In this document: in pieces, positions 48,501 to 56,476 of the stretch
Layout of the letters: each line of letters starts with the position of its first letter
How positions within the stretch are numbered: position 1 is the stretch's first letter
Origin: Blastopirellula marina
GTDB taxonomy: Bacteria > Planctomycetota > Planctomycetia > Pirellulales > Pirellulaceae
Length of the DNA stretch: 64,000 nt
Direction of reading: 5' to 3'
NCBI RefSeq assembly: GCF_002967715.1
Contig: NZ_PUIA01000017.1
Span: 186,001-250,000 of the forward strand
Notes under the pieces: generated by a model
What the model was told of the DNA's origin: nothing
Databases searched by the model: none
What the model saw: the letters and a program-made list of their open reading frames with translations, nothing else
Program-made: the position numbers and the translations under genes

Positions 48501-48711
48501 GGAACCGATTCTCTGGCAGCCACGCTTGACGACCAATTTGGCTGGGCAGGTGAACATTCCGGTGCAGTTGCCACAGCAGCCTGGCCGGTATCGTTTGCTG
48601 ATCGATGCCCACGGTTCTGGGCGTTTGGGAACCGTCGTTCGCTACGTTGAAGTTCGTCCGTCTAATCTTATCGCTCCCGTTCCCGCGCCCACAAAGAAAG
48701 CCGCGAACTAA
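45592..48711 (+). CDS. Putative anti-sigma factor fused to alpha-2-macroglobulin-like domains
   Basis: 1039 residues. Residues 1-60 (LLQQQMLELIYGLLSDEESAELVDRISSD) look like an anti-sigma domain without the zinc-binding HxxxCxxC. A membrane segment follows at about 87-108. The next 600 residues are beta-rich; TDREIAAPGETVNFRAVVLDP is a typical MG2 repeat of bacterial alpha-2-macroglobulins. Two more membrane segments are near 720-745 and 752-772. After a Gly/Met/Pro-rich linker, EPILWQPRLTTNLAGQVNIPVQLP and RYRLLIDAHGSGRLGTVVRYVEV resemble the macroglobulin region just before the thioester domain. The CxEQ thioester is absent. By position it should hold the preceding ECF factor at the membrane and sense the periplasm (inference). 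Confidence 0.7.
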   Translation: MDDRELLQQQMLELIYGLLSDEESAELVDRISSDGQLAREYAELKEQTELLGEVAKASKQPPNYDQWKREAEDDRPSPRTPAATWASRTLQVVAALAACLLIAALGYPMLSIDQQDQTLALAKQKENLASNFLSVSVTGPSLMAAEVRNDFFVSIENADAQPVDAEVEYTFKNPEGATVYYGLTKAINGQVTCQIPADEVSYAAKLEVVARHEQAKSQLDVDVKAAPPKPIAVLQTDREIAAPGETVNFRAVVLDPQTNRDQPANVDFVYSLPNQSGLNRIASAETSTLQGVAQGQLQVPASKDFDNVELGVQSPQLQNFFQQRALPVIDAQSSDSEDLVRISASNYGRGFANDAVDAYSDIAPSQIAAMPEGGKLVAGVSNRVRYLATRDQDTKRRAQLQVRGAEARQVAETDKPDQDYGYFEFVPQPMQDYTVEVVEENQAPREEQIAQAQTLPAALQVNNGVALSNQPLEVEVRVAQPNSTLALVANDGYNTIGHNLWEVGVNAPITQPVQLDLPAEASGAQRVQLFSVPSPDEENAGAQPQLIAERIIYRIPVQRYDIDVDGLPDQADPGQSLNLHVSVKDEYASPAQATLGVQMERMSDLLPQSQQPIGLEGEWFFNRRVQVPAGAAPLPENIRDLEKDSGWLDQVLALSTWKEDPPATDPETPEMIAQASKEAEALSSVSPDKLPVMRRSNKKVIQSQYQQALAAIHADWESQLEGIRQTSSWMLTVAGGILVVCLIGLAVVQGLPKIRVWGPGILVALGAVLWGIFSFNLSLPEMTAPTAGRPEMVALNEPKNMDSSRAVNAPKELAEKPATSWMAENVATPMAEESAADTSLPGGMAESSGQLLPAVEMQRGSQPSPQKVHVELRSGPARFAQPMPGAGGMGGSISAPGIGTMSNPAGGMGRGDFGGGARSIQTEPDAMPLPAAPASASANEPQPEASNAKSAERLMARSNDGLNKAEQLLPEPILWQPRLTTNLAGQVNIPVQLPQQPGRYRLLIDAHGSGRLGTVVRYVEVRPSNLIAPVPAPTKKAAN

Positions 48712-48806
48712 CCGGACGCTGCCTGTAACGGTTCTGCGGATCTTACCGCTTGAAAGCGCATCGCGAAGTCACATTTCTCATACCCTTCACCCCTTACCCC
48801 TTAGGT

Positions 48807-48839
48807 GCGGCGGAGAATAGAGAAACTTTCTTCCGCCGC
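48807..48839. other. GC-rich hairpin upstream of uppP
   Basis: GCGGCGGA and TCCGCCGC pair (8 bp) around a 17-base AT-rich loop, 17 bases before the uppP start. The flanks ACCCTTCAC and GTGAGGGT can extend the structure. It could be a leader structure or a fragment of a repeat element. Confidence 0.35.
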
Positions 48840-48856
48840 GTGAGGGTCGTGTTTCC

Positions 48857-49657
48857 GTGGATTTACCTGTTTGGCAAATCATTTTGCTGGCCATCGTGCA
48901 GGGCATCGCCGAGTTCCTGCCGATCAGTTCGTCAGGCCATCTGGTGGTTCTGGCGACGCTGCTGGGGGCCGATGCCGAAAACTTCGACCTGGTCGAACTC
49001 AACATCGTGCTGCACGCCGGCACGCTCGGCTCGATTCTGGTGGTCTACCGCAAGCAACTATTCGAAGCGTTGACCAAAGACTGGCGGATCTTATTTCTAT
49101 TGGCCGTGGCCACCATGCCGGCCGTGATTGCCGCGATCGGGTTGAAAATCACCCATGCCGATGACCTGCTCGAATCGCCCCTGGTAGCCGGTATCTGTCT
49201 TCTGATAACCGGCGCGATTCTGCTTCTTTCGCAGCGACTTCCTCAGCGTGAACAAACGTACGAAGCGACCTTGTTGAGCCAGGCCTGGTGGATTGGCTGT
49301 GCTCAGGCCTTCGCCATTTTGCCCGGCATTTCCCGTAGCGGCTCGACCATCTGCAGCGGCCAGGCGTTGGGACTTTCCCGCGAAGGTGCCGCGACGTTCT
49401 CATTTTTGATGGCAGTACCGGCGATCCTGGGGGCAATCGTTTTGGAACTGGCCAAGTCCCTTTCCGCGTCCTCCGATGCCGACAACGGCCTGCCAGCCTG
49501 GCTGCTTCTATTGGGAGCGTTGGTTTCGTTTGCCGTGGGATGGGGCTCGCTGATCGCCTTGCTGCAAATCGTCCAACGAGGGCGACTGCACTGGTTTGCG
49601 TGGTGGTGTTTCGCGGTCGGGTTGTTTGTGCTCGTGTGGCAGACGACGATAGGATAG
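48857..49657 (+). CDS. uppP: Undecaprenyl-diphosphatase UppP (BacA)
   Basis: 266 residues, GTG start, about eight membrane segments. QGIAEFLPISSSGHLV is the BacA signature with catalytic Glu and Ser/His, and LPGISRSGSTI is the second conserved motif. The enzyme dephosphorylates undecaprenyl diphosphate to recycle the lipid carrier for peptidoglycan and other surface polymers, which fits the presence of a peptidoglycan wall in planctomycetes. The next gene begins 31 bases later and may be co-transcribed, although functionally unrelated. Confidence 0.95.
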   Translation: MDLPVWQIILLAIVQGIAEFLPISSSGHLVVLATLLGADAENFDLVELNIVLHAGTLGSILVVYRKQLFEALTKDWRILFLLAVATMPAVIAAIGLKITHADDLLESPLVAGICLLITGAILLLSQRLPQREQTYEATLLSQAWWIGCAQAFAILPGISRSGSTICSGQALGLSREGAATFSFLMAVPAILGAIVLELAKSLSASSDADNGLPAWLLLLGALVSFAVGWGSLIALLQIVQRGRLHWFAWWCFAVGLFVLVWQTTIG

Positions 49658-49688
49658 AGCCTCTCGTTCCTCAGCGCCAGATAAAACG

Positions 49689-50897
49689 ATGCAACTGACC
49701 GAACTTCACCAGCAGCTACTCCAGCAAGACCCCAAGGCAGATGCCTACGCCGAAGGGATCGTTGCCGGGCTGCTCCAAGGGGCGTTGGCACTACGGGCCA
49801 GCGATGTCCACCTGCAACCGACAACTAGCGGATACCATATCAAGATTCGCATCGATGGGGTGCTGCAAACGCTCGGCGACATTCCTCGCGGCGAAAAGAC
49901 CGACGCCGCGGCCAGGCTGAAGATCCTCGCCGGCCTTCTGACCTACCGCACCGATATCCCCCAAGAAGGACGCGTCAGCGATCTGACGTTCGGGCAGGAA
50001 GTCCGCGTCAGTACCTTCCCTGCCCTGCACGGCGAACGGGTGGTCATTCGTATCCTCTGGCAGCAAGACGAACTGCATCACATCAGCGACCTTGGCCTGC
50101 CCAAGAGCATTGCCGACGACCTCGCAGCGTTGCTGAAAGAGTCCTCCGGCATGATCCTCGTCGCTGGCCCCGCCGGCAGCGGCAAGTCGACGACAGCCTA
50201 TGCGTGCCTGCGTCATATCGCGACTGAGCAGCAGGGCGGACGCAGTATCGTCACACTGGAAGATCCGATCGAGTCGGAAATCCCTGGCATCTCACAAAGC
50301 CATATTCGCCCGAGTGCCGGCTTCGACTTCGCAACCGGCCTGCGCAGCCTGATGCGGCAAGACCCCGAGGTGATCCTCGTGGGCGAGATTCGCGACCCGG
50401 TCACGGTCGAAACGGCCATGCAGGCCAGTCTCACGGGGCAGCTGGTGCTCAGCACGTTCCACAGCGGCAGTGCGGCCGAAGCGATCCGCCGGCTGATCGA
50501 CATGGGGATTCCGACTTATATGATTCAAAGCGGCCTGCTGGGGGTGCTGCATCAACGCCTGGTGCGAACGCTCTGCGAGTGCGCGATACCATGCGAAGAG
50601 GACCAACGCTTCGGCTTTGCCATCGCAGGAATGAAACAGCCCGGCGGCTGCGAGAAGTGCCGCGGCATCGGCTATCTCGGACGCACGCTGCTGGCCGAGT
50701 GGCTCGTCCCGCACCAGCATCGTCTCTCGCAGCTGTCGCTCGAGACGGCCACTTCCGCTTCAATCGAGGCCTGGGCCGTTGAAGCTGGCATGCTCACGCG
50801 CTGGTCGCAAGCGGAAGCGATGCTATCCAGCGGCATCACCAGCCCCGCGGAAATCCGCCGCGTGCTCGGCTTCCGCGATGATCCATCCAAGCTTTAG
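49689..50897 (+). CDS. Short GspE/PilB-type traffic ATPase
   Basis: 402 residues. RASDVHLQPTTSGYHIKIRIDGVLQ is the N2 domain. Walker A is GPAGSGKST, the Asp box is TLEDPIE, Walker B is DPEVILVGEIRD and the His box is GQLVLSTFHSGSAAEA. A Cys-rich zinc insertion follows (LCECAIPC, GGCEKCRGIGYLGR). The usual N1 (GspE-N) domain is absent, so the protein is shorter than PilB or GspE (over 500 residues). It would power assembly of a type II secretion or pilus fibre, but no secretion genes are adjacent. The end overlaps the convergent symporter gene by 4 bases. Confidence 0.9.
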   Translation: MQLTELHQQLLQQDPKADAYAEGIVAGLLQGALALRASDVHLQPTTSGYHIKIRIDGVLQTLGDIPRGEKTDAAARLKILAGLLTYRTDIPQEGRVSDLTFGQEVRVSTFPALHGERVVIRILWQQDELHHISDLGLPKSIADDLAALLKESSGMILVAGPAGSGKSTTAYACLRHIATEQQGGRSIVTLEDPIESEIPGISQSHIRPSAGFDFATGLRSLMRQDPEVILVGEIRDPVTVETAMQASLTGQLVLSTFHSGSAAEAIRRLIDMGIPTYMIQSGLLGVLHQRLVRTLCECAIPCEEDQRFGFAIAGMKQPGGCEKCRGIGYLGRTLLAEWLVPHQHRLSQLSLETATSASIEAWAVEAGMLTRWSQAEAMLSSGITSPAEIRRVLGFRDDPSKL

Positions 50898-52465
50898 GCC
50901 GCTTCCGGTGCAGGCTCCGCCGCCGCTTGCTTCTGCACAACCATCGTATCGATGATTCCGGCACCGCACGCGTCGCCGTAGACATTGACGGTCGTTCGTA
51001 GCCGGTCGAGGAACCAGTCAATCGCCAGGATCGTACCGATGCCTGTCATCGGCAGGCCAACCGCTTGCAGCACGATGACCATCGTCACCAGGCCCGCTTC
51101 CGGAATGCCAGCGGCACCCACGGCAGCCAGAGACGCGGTGAGGAATACGATCACGAGATCAGCCGTTGAAAGATCGATCCCTAGCGTCTGCGCAATGAAA
51201 ATCACCGCCACCGCTTCATACAGCGCCGTACCGTCCATGTTAATGGTGGCACCCAGCGGCAAAACGAACGAGGCGGCGCGGTTCGAGACCTTGTTGTTTT
51301 CTTCCACACATTCCATCGTGACCGGCAGCGTCGCCGCGCTGCTGGCCGTGCTGACGGAAGTTAGCAAAGCTCGCAGCAGGTTGAACGTGTAAGTCATAGG
51401 GTTTCGCTTGCCGAGTACGCCCAGCAGCGTGGCCAGAACAAGCGAATGGATCAACAGCCCAATGACGACCGTTGCTACGTACCAGCCGATTGCCTGAAGC
51501 TGTTCCAGGAAGCCAGCCCCACCTCCATTCTTGGCGATGTTCGAACTAACGAGCCCAAAGATGCCGATTGGCGCAAACATCATCACCATGTGCACCATCT
51601 TCATCACCGCTTCGTTACAGACATTGAAGAAGCGAATGACGAGGGTCCCTTCTTCGCCCAGCGTGGTGAGCGCGCCTCCGAAGACGATGGCAAAGACGAT
51701 CAGCGCCAGCACGTTGGTGTTGGTTGCGGCCAGAAACAAGTTCGAGGGAAACATGCCGCTGCCGGGGTCCCCTTCGCGGCCGCGGAAGACATCGAGGAAG
51801 ACCTCCATGGTGGTCTGCCCTTCTTTCGCTTCGACCGTCTCGGTGCGAAAGGCGAACGTATCATCGGCCGAATTGCCTGGCTGAATGATGATGACCAGCA
51901 CGATCCCGATGAACACGGCGATCGCCCCGGTGCTGAAATAGTAGAAGATGGTCGAGAGCCCCACGCGTCCCATCTTCCGAATATCACCCAGCGAGGTGAT
52001 CCCGCTGATCATGCTGGTGATGACCAACGGAATGACCAGCAGCTTCAACACCTGCAGGAACAGGTCACCGCAGAACTCGCAGAAGATATAGACAGACTGA
52101 GCAAAGCCTAGCTTGCCGGCTTTTTTGTCGGCCTCGACAGCCTCCACGGTTTTCTTCGTGTCATCAATGCGGGCCTGGATCGTCGGTAGCTGTCCTTCCA
52201 GACGATCGGCTTCTTTGGTCAACCGCTGGGCGATCTGGGGATCGTCCGTCTCTTTGGCCTGCTCGCGGTACTTGGCAGCATCCGACTGTTTCTGCTCGAT
52301 CGTCTTCTCGAGCCGGGTCAGCTCCTTCTCAGGCCCTTCCGAGGCCATCCACATCGACTCTCCATAGAAAAGCCCCAATAGAACGCCCAAAACGATACCT
52401 ACCAGAATAAGTATCAGGCCACGCATGCTGTTGTCTGGCTTCGACGCTTCCGCAGTGTCGGTCAT
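50894..52465 (-). CDS. Dicarboxylate/amino acid:cation symporter with inserted coiled coil
   Basis: 523 residues of the DAACS (GltP/DctA) family. SSAATLPVTMECVEENN and INMDGTALYEAVAVIFIAQ are the substrate- and ion-binding signatures, and KLLVIPLVITSMISG is the conserved membrane segment. Between the first membrane segment and the core lies an extra region of about 75 residues (40-115), highly charged and coiled-coil-like (KELTRLEKTIEQKQSDAAKY and following), not present in classical members. It should transport glutamate, aspartate or C4-dicarboxylates with Na+ or H+. ATG follows GGAGG. Single gene. Confidence 0.92.
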   Translation of the reverse strand: MTDTAEASKPDNSMRGLILILVGIVLGVLLGLFYGESMWMASEGPEKELTRLEKTIEQKQSDAAKYREQAKETDDPQIAQRLTKEADRLEGQLPTIQARIDDTKKTVEAVEADKKAGKLGFAQSVYIFCEFCGDLFLQVLKLLVIPLVITSMISGITSLGDIRKMGRVGLSTIFYYFSTGAIAVFIGIVLVIIIQPGNSADDTFAFRTETVEAKEGQTTMEVFLDVFRGREGDPGSGMFPSNLFLAATNTNVLALIVFAIVFGGALTTLGEEGTLVIRFFNVCNEAVMKMVHMVMMFAPIGIFGLVSSNIAKNGGGAGFLEQLQAIGWYVATVVIGLLIHSLVLATLLGVLGKRNPMTYTFNLLRALLTSVSTASSAATLPVTMECVEENNKVSNRAASFVLPLGATINMDGTALYEAVAVIFIAQTLGIDLSTADLVIVFLTASLAAVGAAGIPEAGLVTMVIVLQAVGLPMTGIGTILAIDWFLDRLRTTVNVYGDACGAGIIDTMVVQKQAAAEPAPEAA

Positions 52466-52748
52466 CGGAGTTCCTCCCTGGTGGGTCTAAGTGTCCGCCT
52501 AGAATAACCGACCTCAGCCCGGAAAACCCAGCCAGCTAACCAACAATTTTCGACAAGATGTCTGTTTCTACTAACACCTTAGCCGTTTGGACCCCGATTT
52601 GCAGAGAATATTTCTGTAGCCACCGAGATGCCTTTGCAGTTATACTTACCATAGAAGCCTGATAACGAAGGTGTCTTTTCCGCAGGTTAGTCGGACGGGC
52701 ATTCTGAGGAGTGGAATGGCCACAAATTAGCCAGGGAGATGAAGTGTT

Positions 52749-53000
52749 ATGAAATTAGGAATCCTTTTACTGTCGGTCGGAGCTCTCTGGTCCATTTTGG
52801 GAGCCATGGTCCTGGGTGTGGGCGTGCTGCTTTATCCCGTGGCCTGGGCTGCTGTGTTTGCCGTGCTTTACGGTGTCCATAAAATCGCAGATTCCCGGCA
52901 AAACAAGTCTCTCTCGGCACGAAACCTATCTGAAAAACCGTCCGGCGATCTCTCGCACGCCGATCTTTCCCGCGACCAGAACGCGGCATGGATCCGATAG
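52749..53000 (+). CDS. Small membrane protein of unknown function
   Basis: 83 residues: two hydrophobic segments (LGILLLSVGALWSILGAMVLG and VGVLLYPVAWAAVFAVLYGVH) and a polar C-terminal tail. A GGGAG ribosome site lies upstream and an 11-bp perfect hairpin lies 17 bases after the stop, which supports a real gene. An antisense frame of similar length exists but lacks both. No family recognised. Confidence 0.55.
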   Translation: MKLGILLLSVGALWSILGAMVLGVGVLLYPVAWAAVFAVLYGVHKIADSRQNKSLSARNLSEKPSGDLSHADLSRDQNAAWIR

Positions 53001-53016
53001 TCGCACGGGCAGTCAA

Positions 53017-53044
53017 GCAGGTCTCGCATTCGGGCGAGACCTGC
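53017..53044 (+). terminator. Hairpin after the small membrane protein gene
   Basis: GCAGGTCTCGC, loop ATTCGG, GCGAGACCTGC: perfect 11-bp stem. There is no immediate T run, so it may be a weak terminator or an RNA-stabilising hairpin. Confidence 0.5.
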
Positions 53045-53199
53045 TGCCTGGATCATTCTTCTTCCAATCTTCTTATCAGCCACTTCCGCTGTTGGACGAC
53101 AACTGAGGCATCTTCGTGCCCATAAGGACCATCTTACCGGTCCATTCCACCCCTTAGACAACCGCGCGAGCAGTCCGCAATGGCAACCCCTTATGCCGC

Positions 53200-53228
53200 T
53201 TGTGCATCGAATTAAGGGGCCGTATAAT
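53200..53228 (+). promoter_or_regulatory. gapA promoter candidate 1
   Basis: TTGTGC (53200-53205), 17-base spacer and a perfect TATAAT (53223-53228). It would give a leader of about 220 bases. Confidence 0.5.
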
Positions 53229-53313
53229 CGCCTTCACCTGGGAAGCACTCACGTTTCCGTGAATTTTGTTTGGCGCTTCGTGGGAAAACTCTGGGCACGG
53301 ATGTCTGGCCCGC

Positions 53314-53342
53314 TTGGGCACGCTCAGGATGCGTGCTATAAC
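53314..53342 (+). promoter_or_regulatory. gapA promoter candidate 2
   Basis: TTGGGC (53314-53319), 17-base spacer and TATAAC (53337-53342). It would give a leader of about 107 bases. Confidence 0.5.
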
Positions 53343-53404
53343 GCCGAATACACACCCCAATCGGCAGCGTTCCTATTAGGGAACAGAGATACCAACACAC
53401 ATGA

Positions 53405-54475
<1,071 letters not shown>

Positions 54476-54504
54476 TTCGCCTGTTTCTGACCTAAAAAAC
54501 CATC

Positions 54505-54540
54505 AAAACCCTCGGATGCGTATGTATCCGAGGGTTTTTT
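54505..54540 (+). terminator. Intrinsic terminator after gap
   Basis: AACCCTCGGAT and ATCCGAGGGTT form a perfect 11-bp stem with an 8-base loop, followed by TTTTTT. Confidence 0.92.
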
Positions 54541-54721
54541 CATGCGCTAATAAATATGGCGTAGACTTAGAAAGGCCAGAATCCGCGCAAAATTTGCCCG
54601 CATGATTCGCTTTGACACAGATGGCCGAATGTCGGAACATTGAGGACAGCATCCTGGTTGATGCGACCCCTCCCCAATTGCTCGCAAAGCTATCCACAAA
54701 CGACGACTGCCGAACACTGCC

Positions 54722-55858
54722 ATGAAATCAATCGTTATCTATGGTGGGTTGTTTGGCCTGCTGGTCGGGCTCCTTGTATGTCCTGCCCGCGGTCAAGCTG
54801 CCGATTCCCAAGCCCCAAAACTGCCTAAAGTTGCCGGACAAGATACGCCTGCGTTCGTTGCTTCCGAGTTCATTTTTACCCCGGAAGACCGACCGACCAA
54901 GAATTCCCACGCGTCGACCATCGTCGAAACGTCGGAAGGGCTGATTGCGGCCTGGTTTGGTGGAACCCACGAAAAGAACCCGGACGTCGGTATCTGGATC
55001 TCTCGCAACACAGGCAACGGCTGGTCCACCCCAATCGAAGTCGCCAACGGCTACCAAAACGAAGAACTCCGTCACCCAACCTGGAACCCGGTGCTGTTTC
55101 AACCGAAAGACGGGCCGCTGATGCTCTTCTATAAAGTCGGCCCCAGTCCCAGTATGTGGTGGGGCATGCTGACCACTTCTACCGACAACGGTGTCACCTG
55201 GAGCGAACCAACTCGCCTGGGCTCCAACGAAGCAATCGGCAACCTTCTCGGCCCGGTGAAGAACAAACCAATTCAACTGGAAGATGGCACGATCGTCTGC
55301 CCATCCAGCACCGAGCACAAAGGGTGGCGGGTTCACTTCGAGGCCACCAAAGACTTGGGTAAAACCTGGGAAGTGATCGGTCCGATCAACGATGCCAAGC
55401 TGTTCAATGCGATCCAGCCCAGCATTCTGACCTACGGCGACGGGAAGATGCAGATCCTTTGCCGTACGCGCGAGAACCTGGTGGCTTCGGCCTGGTCGGA
55501 AGATGGCGGCAAGACCTGGAGTGCCCTCAGCGGTACCGAACTGCCCAATCCTAATTCGGGCACCGACGCCGTCAGTCTTACCGATGGAACGCAGCTATTG
55601 GTCTACAATCACACGATTCGCGAATCGGACTTTCCGGCCGGCCGTAACATGCTGAACGTGGCCATCTCGAAGGATGGCCATGCCTGGCATCCTGTCTTGA
55701 CGCTCGAGCGACAACCGGGCGAATACTCTTACCCAGCCGTCATTCAAACCTCTGACGGTAAAGTGCATATTGTCTACACGTATCGTCGAGAAACGATCAA
55801 ACACGTGGTGATCGACCCTACGAAATTGAAGATTCCGGCGGCGGCTCCGCCAAAATAG
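54722..55858 (+). CDS. Exported sialidase-like (BNR/Asp-box) protein
   Basis: 378 residues with a signal peptide (VIYGGLFGLLVGLLVCPARGQA). Asp-box-like repeats STDNGVTWSEP, TKDLGKTWEV, SEDGGKTWSA and a weaker SKDGHAWHP mark a six-bladed beta-propeller. SHASTIVETSEGLIAAWFGG and RHPTWNPVLF are typical of the planctomycete exo-alpha-sialidase-like family. The true substrate may be another acidic sugar; family members are mostly uncharacterised. It has no neighbours in operon. Confidence 0.85.
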   Translation: MKSIVIYGGLFGLLVGLLVCPARGQAADSQAPKLPKVAGQDTPAFVASEFIFTPEDRPTKNSHASTIVETSEGLIAAWFGGTHEKNPDVGIWISRNTGNGWSTPIEVANGYQNEELRHPTWNPVLFQPKDGPLMLFYKVGPSPSMWWGMLTTSTDNGVTWSEPTRLGSNEAIGNLLGPVKNKPIQLEDGTIVCPSSTEHKGWRVHFEATKDLGKTWEVIGPINDAKLFNAIQPSILTYGDGKMQILCRTRENLVASAWSEDGGKTWSALSGTELPNPNSGTDAVSLTDGTQLLVYNHTIRESDFPAGRNMLNVAISKDGHAWHPVLTLERQPGEYSYPAVIQTSDGKVHIVYTYRRETIKHVVIDPTKLKIPAAAPPK

Positions 55859-55931
55859 CGGCAACCCCCGCGACAATAGGCCGATAACTGCAATTGTCGG
55901 CGCATGCCCCTCGGACTATCATTGCAGACGT

Positions 55932-56336
55932 ATGTTCCATAAGTTTCTAATTCGATTTCGCGCAATGACGGTGGCCCTGGCCATCCTCTGCATGGGGTAC
56001 TCTTACGGCGTTTGCCCGGGGGGATGCCTGGAGGAAAACCAGTGGTACGCCGCGCTACATCACATGGTCCAGCACGACCACGAGATGCCCAGCTGCGCGC
56101 ACGAACACGATCCGACCGAACATCACGAGTGCGATCAAGAAGGGGATACGCCCCTTCTGGTCTCGTTTCGGACAGTCGATAGCGACACCACGCAGGTTAC
56201 TGCCTGGTTGCCGGCACTTGACCTTTCCAGCAGTACGTTCGCCATGGTGGTCTCGCGCGATACCACACTGGCGCTGCACGGTTCAGGCCCTCCTACGACG
56301 ACGCTGCGCGCTCATTCTCAGCTCTTTCGCTGCTAG
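55932..56336 (+). CDS. Small exported His/Cys-rich protein upstream of metal efflux genes
   Basis: 134 residues. A basic N-terminus and hydrophobic MTVALAILCMGYSYGVC form a signal peptide. The mature part has a metal-ligand-rich block (HHMVQHDHEMPSCAHEHDPTEHHECD), followed by strands. A similar small His-rich protein often precedes RND metal-efflux operons. I infer a periplasmic metal buffer or chaperone for the following CusBA/CzcBA-type pump. A later ATG at 55965 would shorten the signal peptide. No named family recognised. Confidence 0.65.
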   Translation: MFHKFLIRFRAMTVALAILCMGYSYGVCPGGCLEENQWYAALHHMVQHDHEMPSCAHEHDPTEHHECDQEGDTPLLVSFRTVDSDTTQVTAWLPALDLSSSTFAMVVSRDTTLALHGSGPPTTTLRAHSQLFRC

Positions 56337-56476
56337 CTTCCGGCAGCCCAGTTGCCCCGTTCTTCGGGCACTTTCCCAGGCTTTCCTGGTCTAGGGTGCT
56401 TTACCTATCGCTGGCATGACCAGTGGCACCTCATTCATCTGCCGGACATTACTACAACTAGCAAGAAAGGCTCATC

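Noticed and set aside
52747-53016. An 89-codon minus-strand frame opposite the small membrane protein
   Set aside because: The plus-strand frame has a ribosome site, two membrane segments and a hairpin after its stop; the antisense frame is Arg/Pro-rich with none of these.
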